NCBI GenBank assembly: GCA_951812925.1
Contig: OX638368.1
Location: forward strand, 620,001 to 684,000
DNA length: 64,000 nucleotides
Direction: 5' to 3'
Source: Calliopum simillimum
Lineage: Eukaryota; Arthropoda; Insecta; Diptera; Lauxaniidae
Shown: piece after piece, positions 11,699 through 22,225 of the stretch
How positions within the stretch are numbered: position 1 is the first letter of the stretch
Layout: each line of letters begins with the position of its first letter
The notes under the pieces: model-generated
Told to the model about the DNA's origin: nothing
What the model saw: the letters and a program-made list of their open reading frames with translations, nothing else
Databases searched by the model: none
Position numbers and translations under genes: made by a program

Positions 11699-12889
11699 AG
11701 AAGATAATAAAATAGAGCTTTCAGCTTTTGAATTTATCCAGAGGAGTCTGTACATTTTTATAACATGGTCCAAAAAACATATTTCGGGCCAAATAAAAAA
11801 TACGTGTCGAGTCAAATAGATTGCAGTTACGTGTCAAAAAGATTCAGCGCGATCGAATATAGTCAACCTGAGAGCTGGTGCAAAATTTGTGCTCGAGAAT
11901 AAATTCTTTATGGGAACTTGACACATTTCAGAAACTGTGTTAAGCAATCAAGCACATTTTTTACTTAATTTGTTTGATAATTATTTTAGTTTGATATATG
12001 TAGGCTTAAAATTGGGCAGTGTTTCATATAAAATTCTAAATTTTGCTAGCATTAAAACCCACTTGCTTCTTTATTTTTTAAGCTATGGCCATTTAAAAAG
12101 GTTTCCTGTCGAAATTCCCTTTTTTAATATGAAAATCTGTCAAATCTGTTAAATTGTATTTAAGGTAAGTTTTTCTAGTTTTTCGGTCAAAAAATAATGA
12201 ATACGTTATGCAAGGCCCATTATGAAACCGTGAAAATTTTTGTATCAATGTCACAAAAAAAAAAATAAATGCATATGAATAGGTATGTTTCTCACTGGTC
12301 GCTCTTAAGCACGTCATGTAAGTTTTTATAATTTTCTGTTTTTCATGTTCATTGTAGAAAAGTCTTAGTATTTTCTGAATTTGTATGTCTTATATGACTT
12401 AGCATCATACTCGCTTTTTTTTTGCTTTTTGTGAGACTTTTAAAGTCCTTACTTTAACAATATCATGCAAATTTTATGCTTTCTGAATGTAAGGTGTTGG
12501 AAGACAAAAGGTATTATCTGAGAAAGTAGTAAAAAATTTTATTTATGGAGTTGATTCCGGCTAGTTCCGCATTCAGGTGACAATTTATGTAATAACATAA
12601 TCAACAAATTGAATATTATCATTGTGATTTTTCGCCCAACTTTCGAATACATAAACTCTTAAGTATCGCAGACATTGTCGGTTAAGATTTTCTAATCTCT
12701 TGAAGTTGAAATAAAATTTTAATTTAACACTTCGATATTAAATTAAAATCTTTCATGGCATTAAGGAAATCATTGTCACGAATTCATTAATGAGAAATCT
12801 TTTTGCAAATGTTTCTTCATTTCCAATGATTTCTCTTGAAGTAATCGCTTTTTTATGCACTGACCAACACACATAAGAAGGTGTAATAG
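11699..12889. other. Non-coding, AT-rich
   Basis: No coding region, RNA gene or repeat boundary supported. Confidence 0.4.
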
Positions 12890-13806
12890 CCCAAGGGGAA
12901 AAGAAGTGCTTCAAAAACCCTTCTGAAGTGCATCCTTTTCACCAATAAGCGCTTCCGCTCCGTAAGAACAATACTTTCTTTTTAACATTGCATGTCATAG
13001 GATGTAAGTGAGCAAAAGCTTACCGCAGCTTTACCAAAAAATAGTTTTTAAAGCGCTTATTTGTAATGCTGCGGTAAGCGTTTTTTCAATAAAATTAAAA
13101 AAAGAGAAAAAAAAAAAAAAAAAAAAAAACTGGCCGCGCCAGCATTTGAGTCCACGACCGTCCGCGTGCTAGATATTTTTGCCTACATTTACCAACCCCT
13201 TAGACCGCTACACCAACGCCCGATGATATGAAGAGGTATTAAATTTGTATATTAAGCAAATGTTTTCCAAACAGAATTTGACATACAAATGCTCCTGCAG
13301 CATTACATAGAATCATTGTGCAATCAGTTTCAATTCTAGCAAGCAAAAGTAAATAAATAAGAGAAAGGAAAATAGAAAAGTAAAATAAAAAAAGGTTGAA
13401 TAAAAATATTTTAATAAAAAAAAAAAAAAATAAAGCAAAACCAATTAAAAAAAACGAAAAAAAAAATCACCCGGGCTGGGTTCGAACTCACGTTGTTCTT
13501 ACTGCAGCCTTATATGGAATCATTGTGTAATCAATTTCAATTCAGTTAAACAAAAGTTAATTAATAAGAGAAAGGAAAATAGAAAAGTGAGATAAAAGAT
13601 ATGAATAAAAAATATTTTAATAAAAAAAAATAAAGCAAAAACAAGTAAAAAAAAGTAAAAAAAAAATCTCCCGGGCTGGGTTCGAACTCACGTTGTTCTT
13701 ACTGCAGCCTTATAAAAAATCATTGTGATAGTGCTTCTAAATTTTTATGGGGACAAGCACTTTTGAAGTGCTTGGATCAGAAGCGCTAGAAATTTTTCCT
13801 TTTGGG
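12890..13806 (-). mobile_element. CCCAAG-ended non-autonomous element (R2)
   Basis: This is an inverted, very similar copy of R1, starting CCCAAGGGGAAAAG and ending CCTTTTGGG. By eye the two agree at well over nine bases in ten across the comparable parts. It holds the same set of modules in reverse: the CTTACCGCAGC stem, the tRNA-like module (about 13130-13222) and two tandem B-box units, whose plus-strand cores read GGGTTCGAACTCACGTTGTT at about 13480 and 13679. There is no protein frame. With R1 it frames a 3.5-kb region holding the DD37E element. Confidence 0.8.
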
Positions 13807-14626
13807 AGGTTAACTCACACAGACGTTCTCTAATGATTGCAAATATTGTGTGCATGAAATATTGTTTCTATTTGTATCTTCTCCTCTACTGTCATGATGT
13901 GCAATTTTTTTACAAAGTTTTACCTTTTTCTACTATTTGCACCCCTGGGAGTACGCTCGAAGACAAGTAAAAATATCTGACACAATGTGAGACATTCCTT
14001 AACAAATCGTACACTTTTTAATATTTTTTTTATTTTTCATATGAATAAAACAGCCCTTCTATGCCGAGTAGAGTACAGCAATATTCATGATACAAAAACA
14101 AAAAACAAAAAAAAATAATAAGAAAATTCATCAAAAACTATCATAGAGGAAGGTCCTAAAACACTGCATATCTGGGTTGGATCAAAACGCCCGAAAAAAA
14201 AAATTGACGCTCGGGGCTTGAATGAATGTCTCTACGACAAAAAAAATAGTGTTTTTTCACAGATTTTTTTAACATATCTCAAAAAAAAAGAAATTATTGG
14301 TAGTAATTCAGCCAAAATCTTCAAAATGGGTTCATTTTGAAGTTTCCTTCTCATTGCTCAATTGTAGGGATGACCACACAAAATACTGGCGTATTTTGCC
14401 AATGTTTAAAAGCTCATTGAAAGCTTTTGCAAAAAACCCAAGCAAGTGGAGCAAATCTGCACAACTACTGACACAGCTGAACTCTTATCAGTGAGGTAAT
14501 ACGTATACGGAAAGCTTTTAAACACAAAAGCACAAGTAATCGCGGGCATAAGCTTTGGACATCACTGCTTGCCCTCTGAAAGTCTCGGAATAAATTGAAA
14601 TTGTTCTATTTGAAAAACGGTTTTTT
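13807..14626. other. Non-coding
   Basis: AT-rich, with no supported gene. The short frame 14297-14494 has no recognisable domain. Confidence 0.4.
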
Positions 14627-15729
14627 ATACCCTACACCCAGGGTATATTCACTTTGTCCTACCGTTTGTATATAGCTATGTCCGTCTGTCTGGGTGGCTG
14701 TGTTTTCAAATACACTTTTTGGGAAAATTGAGCAAGGTAATTCAATGAAATTTGATACACGGCCTCCGTCGTCAAAGATAGCTCTGGGGATTGATAATGA
14801 GCGCAATCGATCAACGGACACGCCTACCGCCCATACAAAAAATGTATTCAAAATGCAATTTTAGGAGTATTTTTCACGACAATGCAACCAAAATAGGCAT
14901 GAATACTAAGAATTTTAAGCGCAAGCTCTGAGAAAAAACTGAACGAATTCGGACAAGAGGGTGTGGCACCTCCCATATAAGCAAAAGCTTCAAAACGCTA
15001 TACTGAAAGCGTTTTTTGAGATATTCGAACCAAATTCATCTCAGACACTACGAACCATAAATGAAAGCTCTCAACAAAAATTGGGTGAAATAGGACAAGA
15101 GGGCGTGGCACCTCCCATATAAGCAAAAGTTTCAAAATGCTATACTGAAACAGCCGTATTTATAATAAAAGTTAAACCATGGAATAAGGCTATTCCGAAG
15201 TTTAACATAAAATTCTGATTTATAAACAATTTCATTCCCAGTTTAAATTTTAAACTGCCTTCGAGCAGGTTTAAAGCTAGTTGAGCACCGGTTTAAATAA
15301 TTTCACGTGACGTGTCAGAAATGAAATTCAAAATTCAAAAATTTATTTGTCAATTTATTGATAAATAAAAATAAAAACATAAATTTTGGTTTATTTTGGT
15401 TGTATGAGAAGTACCACGCCTTTGTTCAAATTCATCTTATTATTGTTCAGAACTCCCAAATATCATTCCCACTATCTATTTGTGTGGAATTTTGATGCAT
15501 TATCTCAAATACAGCATTAACAACACATACATTTGAAACATTTTGCTGTCATGGGAGTTAACATGTCCTCTCCATTCTTTATTATTAAAATTTGCAAACG
15601 GTACATATCACACATTAATTATTTGAAAACAAATTGAAGTATTTTGCTGCTGCTATAAGGGCGCCGTCTTCTTCCCAAATTAGACTGAAGCCAAGACTAA
15701 AAAGCAATTGCTTTCCAATCATAGTATGA

Positions 15730-16005
15730 TCATAAAATTCTTTTATTATTGGAGGTGTCCTTGGGCAAAGTCTTCAACACGGGCTCACCATACCAGGTGC
15801 CAACCTTAGAGCCGCGTACATTTTGCATCATATCGCTATACCGATGCTGCTGCTTTAAGAATTCCCTATCAAATTCCGGAATAATAAGGCATACTTGTCG
15901 TTTTTGGCAGAACACATTTCATCTGATCTGGATGCACCTGCTTAGCGGTCAGATAATAAATGTAAAGACCATTGTGGTGGCCAAGTATGCGCCAATGATT
16001 TCCTT
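15730..16005 (-). pseudogene. Unidentified protein fragment, frameshifted
   Basis: Read on the minus strand, three overlapping frames look like one diverged coding sequence: first EIIGAYLATTMVFTFII (a likely membrane segment), then YYLTAKQVHPDQMK, then QVCLIIPEFDREFLKQQHRY and onward to SKVGTWYGEPVLKTLP, ending at a stop at 15730-15732. An AATAAA-like sequence follows directly. Its composition is less AT-rich than the surroundings. I cannot name the protein. The arrangement suggests a small membrane protein gene or cDNA captured by the transposon, or the remnant of its own second gene. The frameshifts rule out a working product. Confidence 0.4.
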
Positions 16006-16754
16006 TTGTTTTTTTTTTTTTTTCTGTTTTCGAAATTCAATTCAATTCATTTATTGAGACTTTTTTTTTCTTTTAAATTACATAAGAAACTTATAACAAT
16101 TAGAACATCGGCGGCTATAATGTATGGCCTGCACTAACTATTACAATATTTAAAGCCACAAGGCAAATAATAGAATTAGATGACAATTTTTGCTCTTGCT
16201 CATGGAGCATTGAAAGGTGTTCTTCTAACGCTAAGTTATATTTAAACCTTAAAACTAATATAAAATAAATTTGAAGGAAAGTGACGATGCAAATAGAATA
16301 CATGCGACCAGCACACATATACCAAATGCACCGCCACCAACCCTCTCAAAGACACATTGAAGTCTTTTGAAACTTAAGAACTATGTAAAAACCCACTTAA
16401 TAAGGAACATTAGTATAACCACTGTCACGAAACCAAATAGCAAAATTCAACTCCAAATACAAGATAGATCAAATCATTGAACCATCTTGCAACCACAGTC
16501 GACCTTGCTACCCCAATCGCGCAACCGTGGTTAAACAGAAAAATTAAATTTAATCCAATAAGTTAATGCTATTTATACAAAATTAATATTATGAATACAT
16601 TGTAAAAGTAAGTTTTACACTCCAATCAATTTTTCATGGAAATTACCCGCGGTTATGACCAGACGTGGCCTTAAGATAATAGGGAATGGGAGCTTCATTG
16701 GGAATGGTATCGAGATCTTCATAAATTACACCAACCGGAGATTGGTATGGAGAG

Positions 16755-18150
16755 TTAGACCAAGTACATATTGCCCTCTTGAGAGGTGTAAATGCTTTCT
16801 ATGACTTTATTTTCATGGTTCACAAGCGAAGAGATGCATCTTTTCATGAGAAACACAGCATATTTTATGATAGGAGTAATATTAGAATCATTATATAATG
16901 TAGCATTTGAAAATCTTTTTGTTCTGGTTTCAAAATTTTTACTTATACACCACCTAAGAACTTTTCTTTCTAGCCGTTCCATTTCAGAAGCCACCACAGG
17001 GGAGATAGAAAACCAACAGGGGAAGGCATATAATAACACGGGTCTAATGAGCGTTTTGTAAAGTAATAATTTCGTCCTTTTCATCAGTTCTTTCTTGTTT
17101 AATAAAGACGAGAGAATATTAATGACTTTCCTGGCTTTTTCCATATTCAGTCTAGCATGATGGTTGAACTTGAATAACTGATTAAAGTTAACTCCCAAAT
17201 ATTTAATAGTATTTCTAAATGGAATAACCGTACCATCAATTATTAGTTTTAAATTTCTGCTTTCTCGAACAGCTCCTTCTTTTCCTTTTCCACTTGCATT
17301 TCTAATACAAATACAGTTTGATTTCTGGACATTTATTTTAATCCCCCAGCTTTTATAAAATTTGTTTATATTATTGACATGATTCTGCACTTTTTTCAAT
17401 GCATTTAAAGGAAAGTAATCATTGGCATAAACCAAAGTATCATCAGCAAAGAGAATAGCAGTGGATAAGAGATTGTCATTAGCAAATACATTGTGTGGAA
17501 AATCATGCAACAACATATTAAATAATTAAGAACCCATTACTGACCCCTGAGCTACACCACTGTTAGAGTCAAAAGTATTAGAGTTGGTGGCTTGGATTTG
17601 CAAAAAGAATTTCCTGTCAGACAAGAAACTGTTCAACATATGAACAATGTAAAGCGGAAGATTCAGCTGTAGAGATTTATAAATTAGCCCCTCTCTCCAG
17701 ACTCTATCAAAAGCTTTTTCAATATCTAAAGAGCAGATGACAGTACATTTTTTTTTTGAAACCGAATTGATGCTCCGGTATTAAATCAATTGGAACTTGT
17801 TCAGGGGAATCAATTTTTAGCATAATAACTCTTTCAAGAATTTTACCCACATTAGATAATAACGAAATTGGGCGGAAGTTATTGATGTATGGATCTTTAG
17901 GATTTTTCGCCAAGGGTATTATCTTGGCAATTTTCCAAATTAACGGAAAGTATCCATTATTTAAACAATTATTTAGAATAATTGTCAGAAAGTTCACTCC
18001 TGTGTCTGAGATCTTTTTAAGTGCGAAGTTAGAAATATTATCAGGACCACATGATTTTTTAGGTTTGAAACTTTGAATTATATCTAAAATCTCTTCTTTT
18101 GAAGTGAAAAATTCAGCGATCTGAGGATTTAAAGCAGAGTTTTCGGGTTG
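16755..18150 (-). pseudogene. Non-LTR reverse transcriptase (3' part)
   Basis: This is part of the polymerase that copies the element RNA at the target site. In order on the minus strand: KPKKSCGPDNIS (about 18060), NNFRPISLLSNVGKILERVI, HQFGFKK, then after a frameshift in an A-run (about 17750) CSLDIEKAFDRVW (motif A), SGVAQGSVMGS, a TAA stop at about 17527, and the catalytic FADDTLVYAN (about 17440). The tail runs through KYLGVNFN and the thumb-like YKTLIRPVLLYAFPCW to a stop at 16755. One frameshift plus one stop make it non-functional. The upstream endonuclease domain is absent. The GTG at 17997 is not a real start: the same frame continues upstream to the inversion junction near 18150. 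Confidence 0.9.
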
Positions 18151-18350
18151 AAATTAACTAACATTGTTCCAGGCTCGTTTGCTTTTAGAGAAATTTTTAG
18201 AATAATTGGAAGAAAGAAGAACTTATCCATCAATCGTATAATAGTGGATGAAAATTCGATTACCAATGAACATGAGATAGTCTCCGCCTTGGCAAATCAT
18301 TTCAAGGATTCATTCAAAGAAGTTACTCCCATTTTTGACCCAAATTTAGT
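18151..18350 (+). pseudogene. Non-LTR coding segment, inverted 5' piece
   Basis: The plus-strand frame reads FAFREIFRIIGRKKNLSINR, then NEHEIVSALANHFKDSFKEV and ends at DPNL before the flanking 13-bp repeat. The segment LANHF..SF matches the linker that comes just before the reverse transcriptase domain in Jockey-type ORF2. So it belongs directly upstream of the minus-strand frame that begins near 18150. The opposite orientation, with the two 5' ends facing each other at the junction, is what shows the inversion. Confidence 0.8.
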
Positions 18351-18811
18351 CTGTTTTCGAAATAATCTATTTGTTTTGATTTTTGTTGTCAAAAAAAAAA
18401 CGTTTGAAAATTGTAATAGAATCGAAGTTGACATAAGGCTGGTTTAGTGAAAATTGTTTATTAATCAGCAGTAGCTTAACTTCGATTTAAAATTTTATTC
18501 CGGGTTCAACTAAACCGGAGAATAGCGACGGTTTAAAAAAATCTAATAAATACGGCTGAAAGAGTTTTTTGAGATAATCCAACCAAACTTCACTCAAATA
18601 CTAAAGACTATAAATGCACGCTCTAAACTTCAAAACGCTATACTGAAAACGTTTTTCTCTCAGACACTAAAAACTATAAATCCAAGCTCTGTACCAAAAC
18701 TGGGTAAACTCGGACAAGAGAGCGTAGCACCTTCCATATGAGCAAAATTTTAAAAATACTGCAGTGTAGGGTATTTAATGTTTGGCCAAGCCAAATTTTA
18801 CACCCTTACTT

Positions 18812-20582
18812 GTTTTTATATAACTCTAAATGAAAGAGACGCTCAGAATCTTTAGATCATGACAAGAGTAAGAAATTTGTTTAGCTATAGTTTTGTTTGC
18901 GAATCATTATTCCAATCCCAAACGTTTGCTCGCTTGAAGGCACCATTTGTTAAAAACAATTGGTTTTTAAAGAAAAACAATTGTTTTTTTATAGGAATAA
19001 GTTTAAATTTTGAAGTATTTTGATAAGAAATAAAAGAGTAAGTCAATAGCTTTCAAGCATGGTTTTCAGATATGACAGTTTTTATCTACTATGTCTTTAA
19101 TATGGGTATGGTTTTGGGTATTTTTGCTTCACAGTGTTTTTTGTATCCACACCTCAAAATTTATTGATGTGTACTGAGTACATTAAAAAGGTCGTTTTGA
19201 AATTGAATGAATTTACATTTTTTCACAAATCAACATCTAGTGGACAAACTTTCGACTGCGGAAAGATGCTCAAAGGGAGAACATATAGCGCAGTATGTTT
19301 CTTAGAAGTAAATTTTTTTTTTTCACGAAATCCGAACGCTTTAAAAAGAATGTCCCATATGCAACTTTAGCAGGCAGACAGACAGCACCTTGAGTGTACA
19401 CAATTGCGCCTGCGAAAAGTGTGAATTTGTGTGTGTTTGTGTAGTAGTGGTTGTTTTTATGTAACGAGGTACTTATTTTTATGCTGCTTAACAAATTACA
19501 TTGTCAGCCAGATTTCATGCTCTGTATGTAGTGGTAGTGTTAAACAGGTAATGGGATATTGGTTGAGACAACAACGAAGATTCAAGATAAAACACGAATT
19601 TTTACTTGCAGCTTGAAAATATGAATGAATGTCCCTATTTTTATATTTTATGTTTAAATTTTACAGTTTTTCTTCCCTTCGATATGGTACAATGTTTATA
19701 AAATTTGTCGTTATAGATAAGTTTGATAGTCGAGCTCAATTTTAATGGTGTCAAATAGTTAGTGTGAAAAATTTTGTTATTACTAGAAATTTTTTGCAAA
19801 ATAAGAGTTCTGGTGAGACTACTGTACAAAGGTTTCTTATGAAAATCCTAGTTATATTTTCTCAAAACATTTGTGCTTTCGGATACTTGAAAAAAAAAAA
19901 AACAAAGTTCTGACTTCGTTCAAAATGAAAAGTACGAATATTTTCGATAAAGGTTCTAAGGTTTTCTACAGAACTCTTAGAGTGCTACCTAAAACTTTTC
20001 TATGATAAATTTTTTTATTTTCTGAGTGACCGATAGTTGAATAATTTTTTGAAATATATGTAATTTCTTTTTTCCGTGTGTTTTGTATGGAAAATTTTGG
20101 TCTAAAGTCATGTTTAATCAGAAAAAAATAACTTTCTCTGCAATGGTGATGTATTCAACAAATATCGTACATATACCTATTTTTGTACCGCAAACACTTT
20201 GTATACAGTAATTGATGATTTGTTATATTTTTCTACTTTTTATTCTTGTCTAAACACAACAACTACAGCAACAAACAAATGAGTTTGTAAACATTTTATG
20301 TTAACATCACTGATCTCAACAAGCAGGGGTCTCGCCAAACAGTTGCTTATGAGATATGGTGCTGTTTGTACATGATTACCACTTACCCATAAAAAGTAGC
20401 TTACAACAACAAAAAAAAAAAAAATTCCTATGCTTAGCTCAGCTCAAGCAATATATCCTTCAGTCATGCGCGCGCGTAATTTGTTCAGCGTTCTTCCTTA
20501 ACAAGCATAGCTTGTGCTCCTACGAGTATGCACGGAAATATTTTTAATTTATTTACCTATTAAAGAAAATGAGCCCCGTTGT
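18812..20582. other. Non-coding, AT-rich
   Basis: No gene or repeat boundary supported. Open frames here are short and without domains. Confidence 0.4.
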
Positions 20583-21130
20583 ACAGTGGCAAAAAAAATT
20601 ACTTTTTTTTTGTTTAAATCAACTTTTCGACCATACTTAATAGTTAACCGATTAAAACCAATTTCTTTTTTAAACTTTCGTTTAATCTGTCTGGCGAGAT
20701 CTTTCGTTTTGTCTTTTCATTAAAAATGGCGGAGAAATAAAATTAAAATAAAATACTTTAAATGCTTTATTAAATTGACATCAAAATTTGTATTCTACAT
20801 ATATGCCGAATTTCGTGAAAATCGTAGAAAAAACTAAAGACTTTTTCGATTTTCACGAAAACCAGCATTAAGAGTTTTTATGAGCCCCAAATTACAAATT
20901 TGATGCCAATTTAATAAGTTTCAAAATAGCGGGTCCAATGCGGCCTTAAAAAAATTAAATTTTAATTTTATTCTCCGCCATTTTGAACGAAAAGCCAAAA
21001 CAACAAACCTGGCCAGACAGATTAATAGAAAACTCAATAACAATAATTTTAAAAAAATTTCATTTCGATAAGTTAACTGTTATTGTCGGAAAGTTGATTT
21101 TAACAAAAAAAGTCACTTTTACGCTACTGT
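20583..21130. mobile_element. Foldback (palindromic) element, ~550 bp
   Basis: The ends are ACAGTGGC and, inverted, ACAGTAGCG. The arms are imperfect inverted copies over about 270 bp: both carry TTAATCTGTCTGG, AAAATGGCGGAGAA (inverted on the right as TTCTCCGCCATTTT) and TAAATTGRCATCAAA. At the centre TTTCGTGAAAATCG (20811-20824) pairs perfectly with CGATTTTCACGAAA (20847-20860) across a 22-base loop. There is no coding potential. If transcribed it would fold into one long hairpin. Confidence 0.8.
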
Positions 21131-21590
21131 GCGTCGGCGGGCGCTTGTTGTGTGCATGTGTGGTGGTCCTTTGCCGACATAAAGCGTTTTCTGGTTGTTT
21201 GTATGTGTGTTACCATGTCTACGTGTTGGTTTTACATGAGTTTCTTGAAAATTCCGTGACTGCTACTGCATGCTTTGCTAAGTTGAAGCTGCTGCACTCG
21301 TAGACATGTTAATTACATTTTGCATTTATTTTGAAAAATTGCAGGTGTTTAAGCAAAGTGTTTCGACACAGTAGAGTTGTTAAATGTTGCAGCGAAAGGT
21401 ACATGAGTCTATTGCTTAACAAATTACTACATAATATGCTATGAACATTGGGCAATTTAAAAAAAATGGTGAAAGTTAAAAAAAAAATTAATGAAGATGA
21501 GGGCAATTCAAAAAGACGATAATATTGCTATGCTCCTCCTAGGATTTAGGTATTCTCCATACATGCATAGCAATTATAAATATAAATCGA
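21131..21590. other. Non-coding
   Basis: No feature supported. Confidence 0.4.
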
Positions 21591-22225
21591 TACGTCCAAC
21601 GTAAAAGTTGGTAACTCGAAAAACGTATTTTTTAGTTATGATCACTTTTGTATTGTTTTCGTTAAAACAAGAAAACCAAAAACAAAAATTTAATAAATAC
21701 TTTTGAAATCTGTAGAAAAAAAAGGTTTTTCGACTTTTAAATCGTTGTCACTATTCCAAACTGATTTACAGAGATATTAACAATTGCAACTTATAATTTG
21801 GATAAAATGAATACATATGAGTTGTAACTCTAGTTACCAACTAATTATCTCTTTCAGTTCCATGAAGAAAGTTGGTAACTTAACTTGCCAACTAGCATTA
21901 AAAATATTTTACGGACATAACGTTGTTATGTAGGACTTACTACCACTGATTTTTAAAGAAAAATTAACTTATAACCTTGTAAGTTAAGTTGCCAACGCAA
22001 TTTGTCAATTTTGTCCCGTGCATAAGTTATCAACTTAAGTTGCCAAGTTTTTGCATAGAGACCTCAGTAAATTAAATTTAACTTCAAAAATTGCTCCCAG
22101 CCCTTCAAATTTCAAGCTAGAGGTATCAAAATTTGACACAAGATGGAGTCTAATGCGCAGATTTCGAAAACCATTGCCCCGTAAAAAGTTGGTAACTTGA
22201 GTTACAAACTTTTACGTTGGATGTA
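21591..22225. mobile_element. MITE with repeated GTTGGTAACT motif
   Basis: Terminal inverted repeats of about 26 bp start TACGTCCAACGTAAAAGTTG (right end: TACATCCAACGTAAAAGTTT). TCGA flanks both sides, so the duplication may be TCGA, or TA if the first two bases are the target. Inside, GTTGGTAACT or its complement recurs several times (21607, about 21830, about 21869, 22188), with GTTGCCAAC variants. No coding frame. Confidence 0.75.

Larger units (their letters stand above)
16037..18350 (-). mobile_element. Non-LTR retrotransposon with inverted 5' piece
   Basis: The 3' part runs on the minus strand from about 18150 to 16037 and ends in short GAATT repeats after an AATAAA signal. The 5' piece (about 18151-18350) lies on the plus strand, outside it. 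A 13-bp direct repeat CTGTTTTCGAAAT flanks the whole (16024-16036 and 18351-18363); the preceding T also matches. This is the product expected from twin priming during target-primed reverse transcription. It is strongly truncated at the 5' end. The coding content is reverse transcriptase of the Jockey/I-type lineage. Confidence 0.85.
15151..18558. mobile_element. CAGCCG-ended DNA transposon with nested insert
   Basis: Terminal inverted repeats read CAGCCGTATTTAT at both ends. The flanks are TACTG-AAA on the left and AAA-GAGTTTT on the right. The equivalent uninterrupted repeat at 36831-36846 reads TACTGAAAGAGTTTT, so the target duplication is AAA. Subterminal sequence is GGTTTAAA-rich on both sides. 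About 2.3 kb of the 3.4 kb is a later non-LTR insertion; the remaining ~1.1 kb has no transposase that I recognise but holds a fragment of an unidentified protein (15730-16005). A 3-bp duplication is known in PIF/Harbinger and CACTA elements, but the ends do not clearly match either. Confidence 0.8.
14627..18811 (+). mobile_element. DINE-1/Helentron-like repeat, copy 1 (split)
   Basis: This non-autonomous Helitron-related repeat starts with the hairpin ATACCCT-ACACCC-AGGGTAT and carries the CTATGTCCGTCTGTCTG core. Repeated GAGGGCGTGGCACCTCCCAT blocks follow. It ends with the palindrome TTTGGCC-A-AGCCAAA a few bases before CTTACTTG. DINE-1 of Drosophila has a matching CATGTCCGTCTGTC core and GCCACGCCC blocks (from memory). 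The copy is split by the CAGCCG transposon at 15151-18558. Removing that insert restores the continuous sequence seen at 36831-36846. Confidence 0.8.

Noticed and set aside
16009..16023. T-run read as the poly(A) tail of the non-LTR element
   Set aside because: The 13-bp duplication CTGTTTTCGAAAT begins after this run, so the run belongs to the target. The element itself ends in GAATT repeats.
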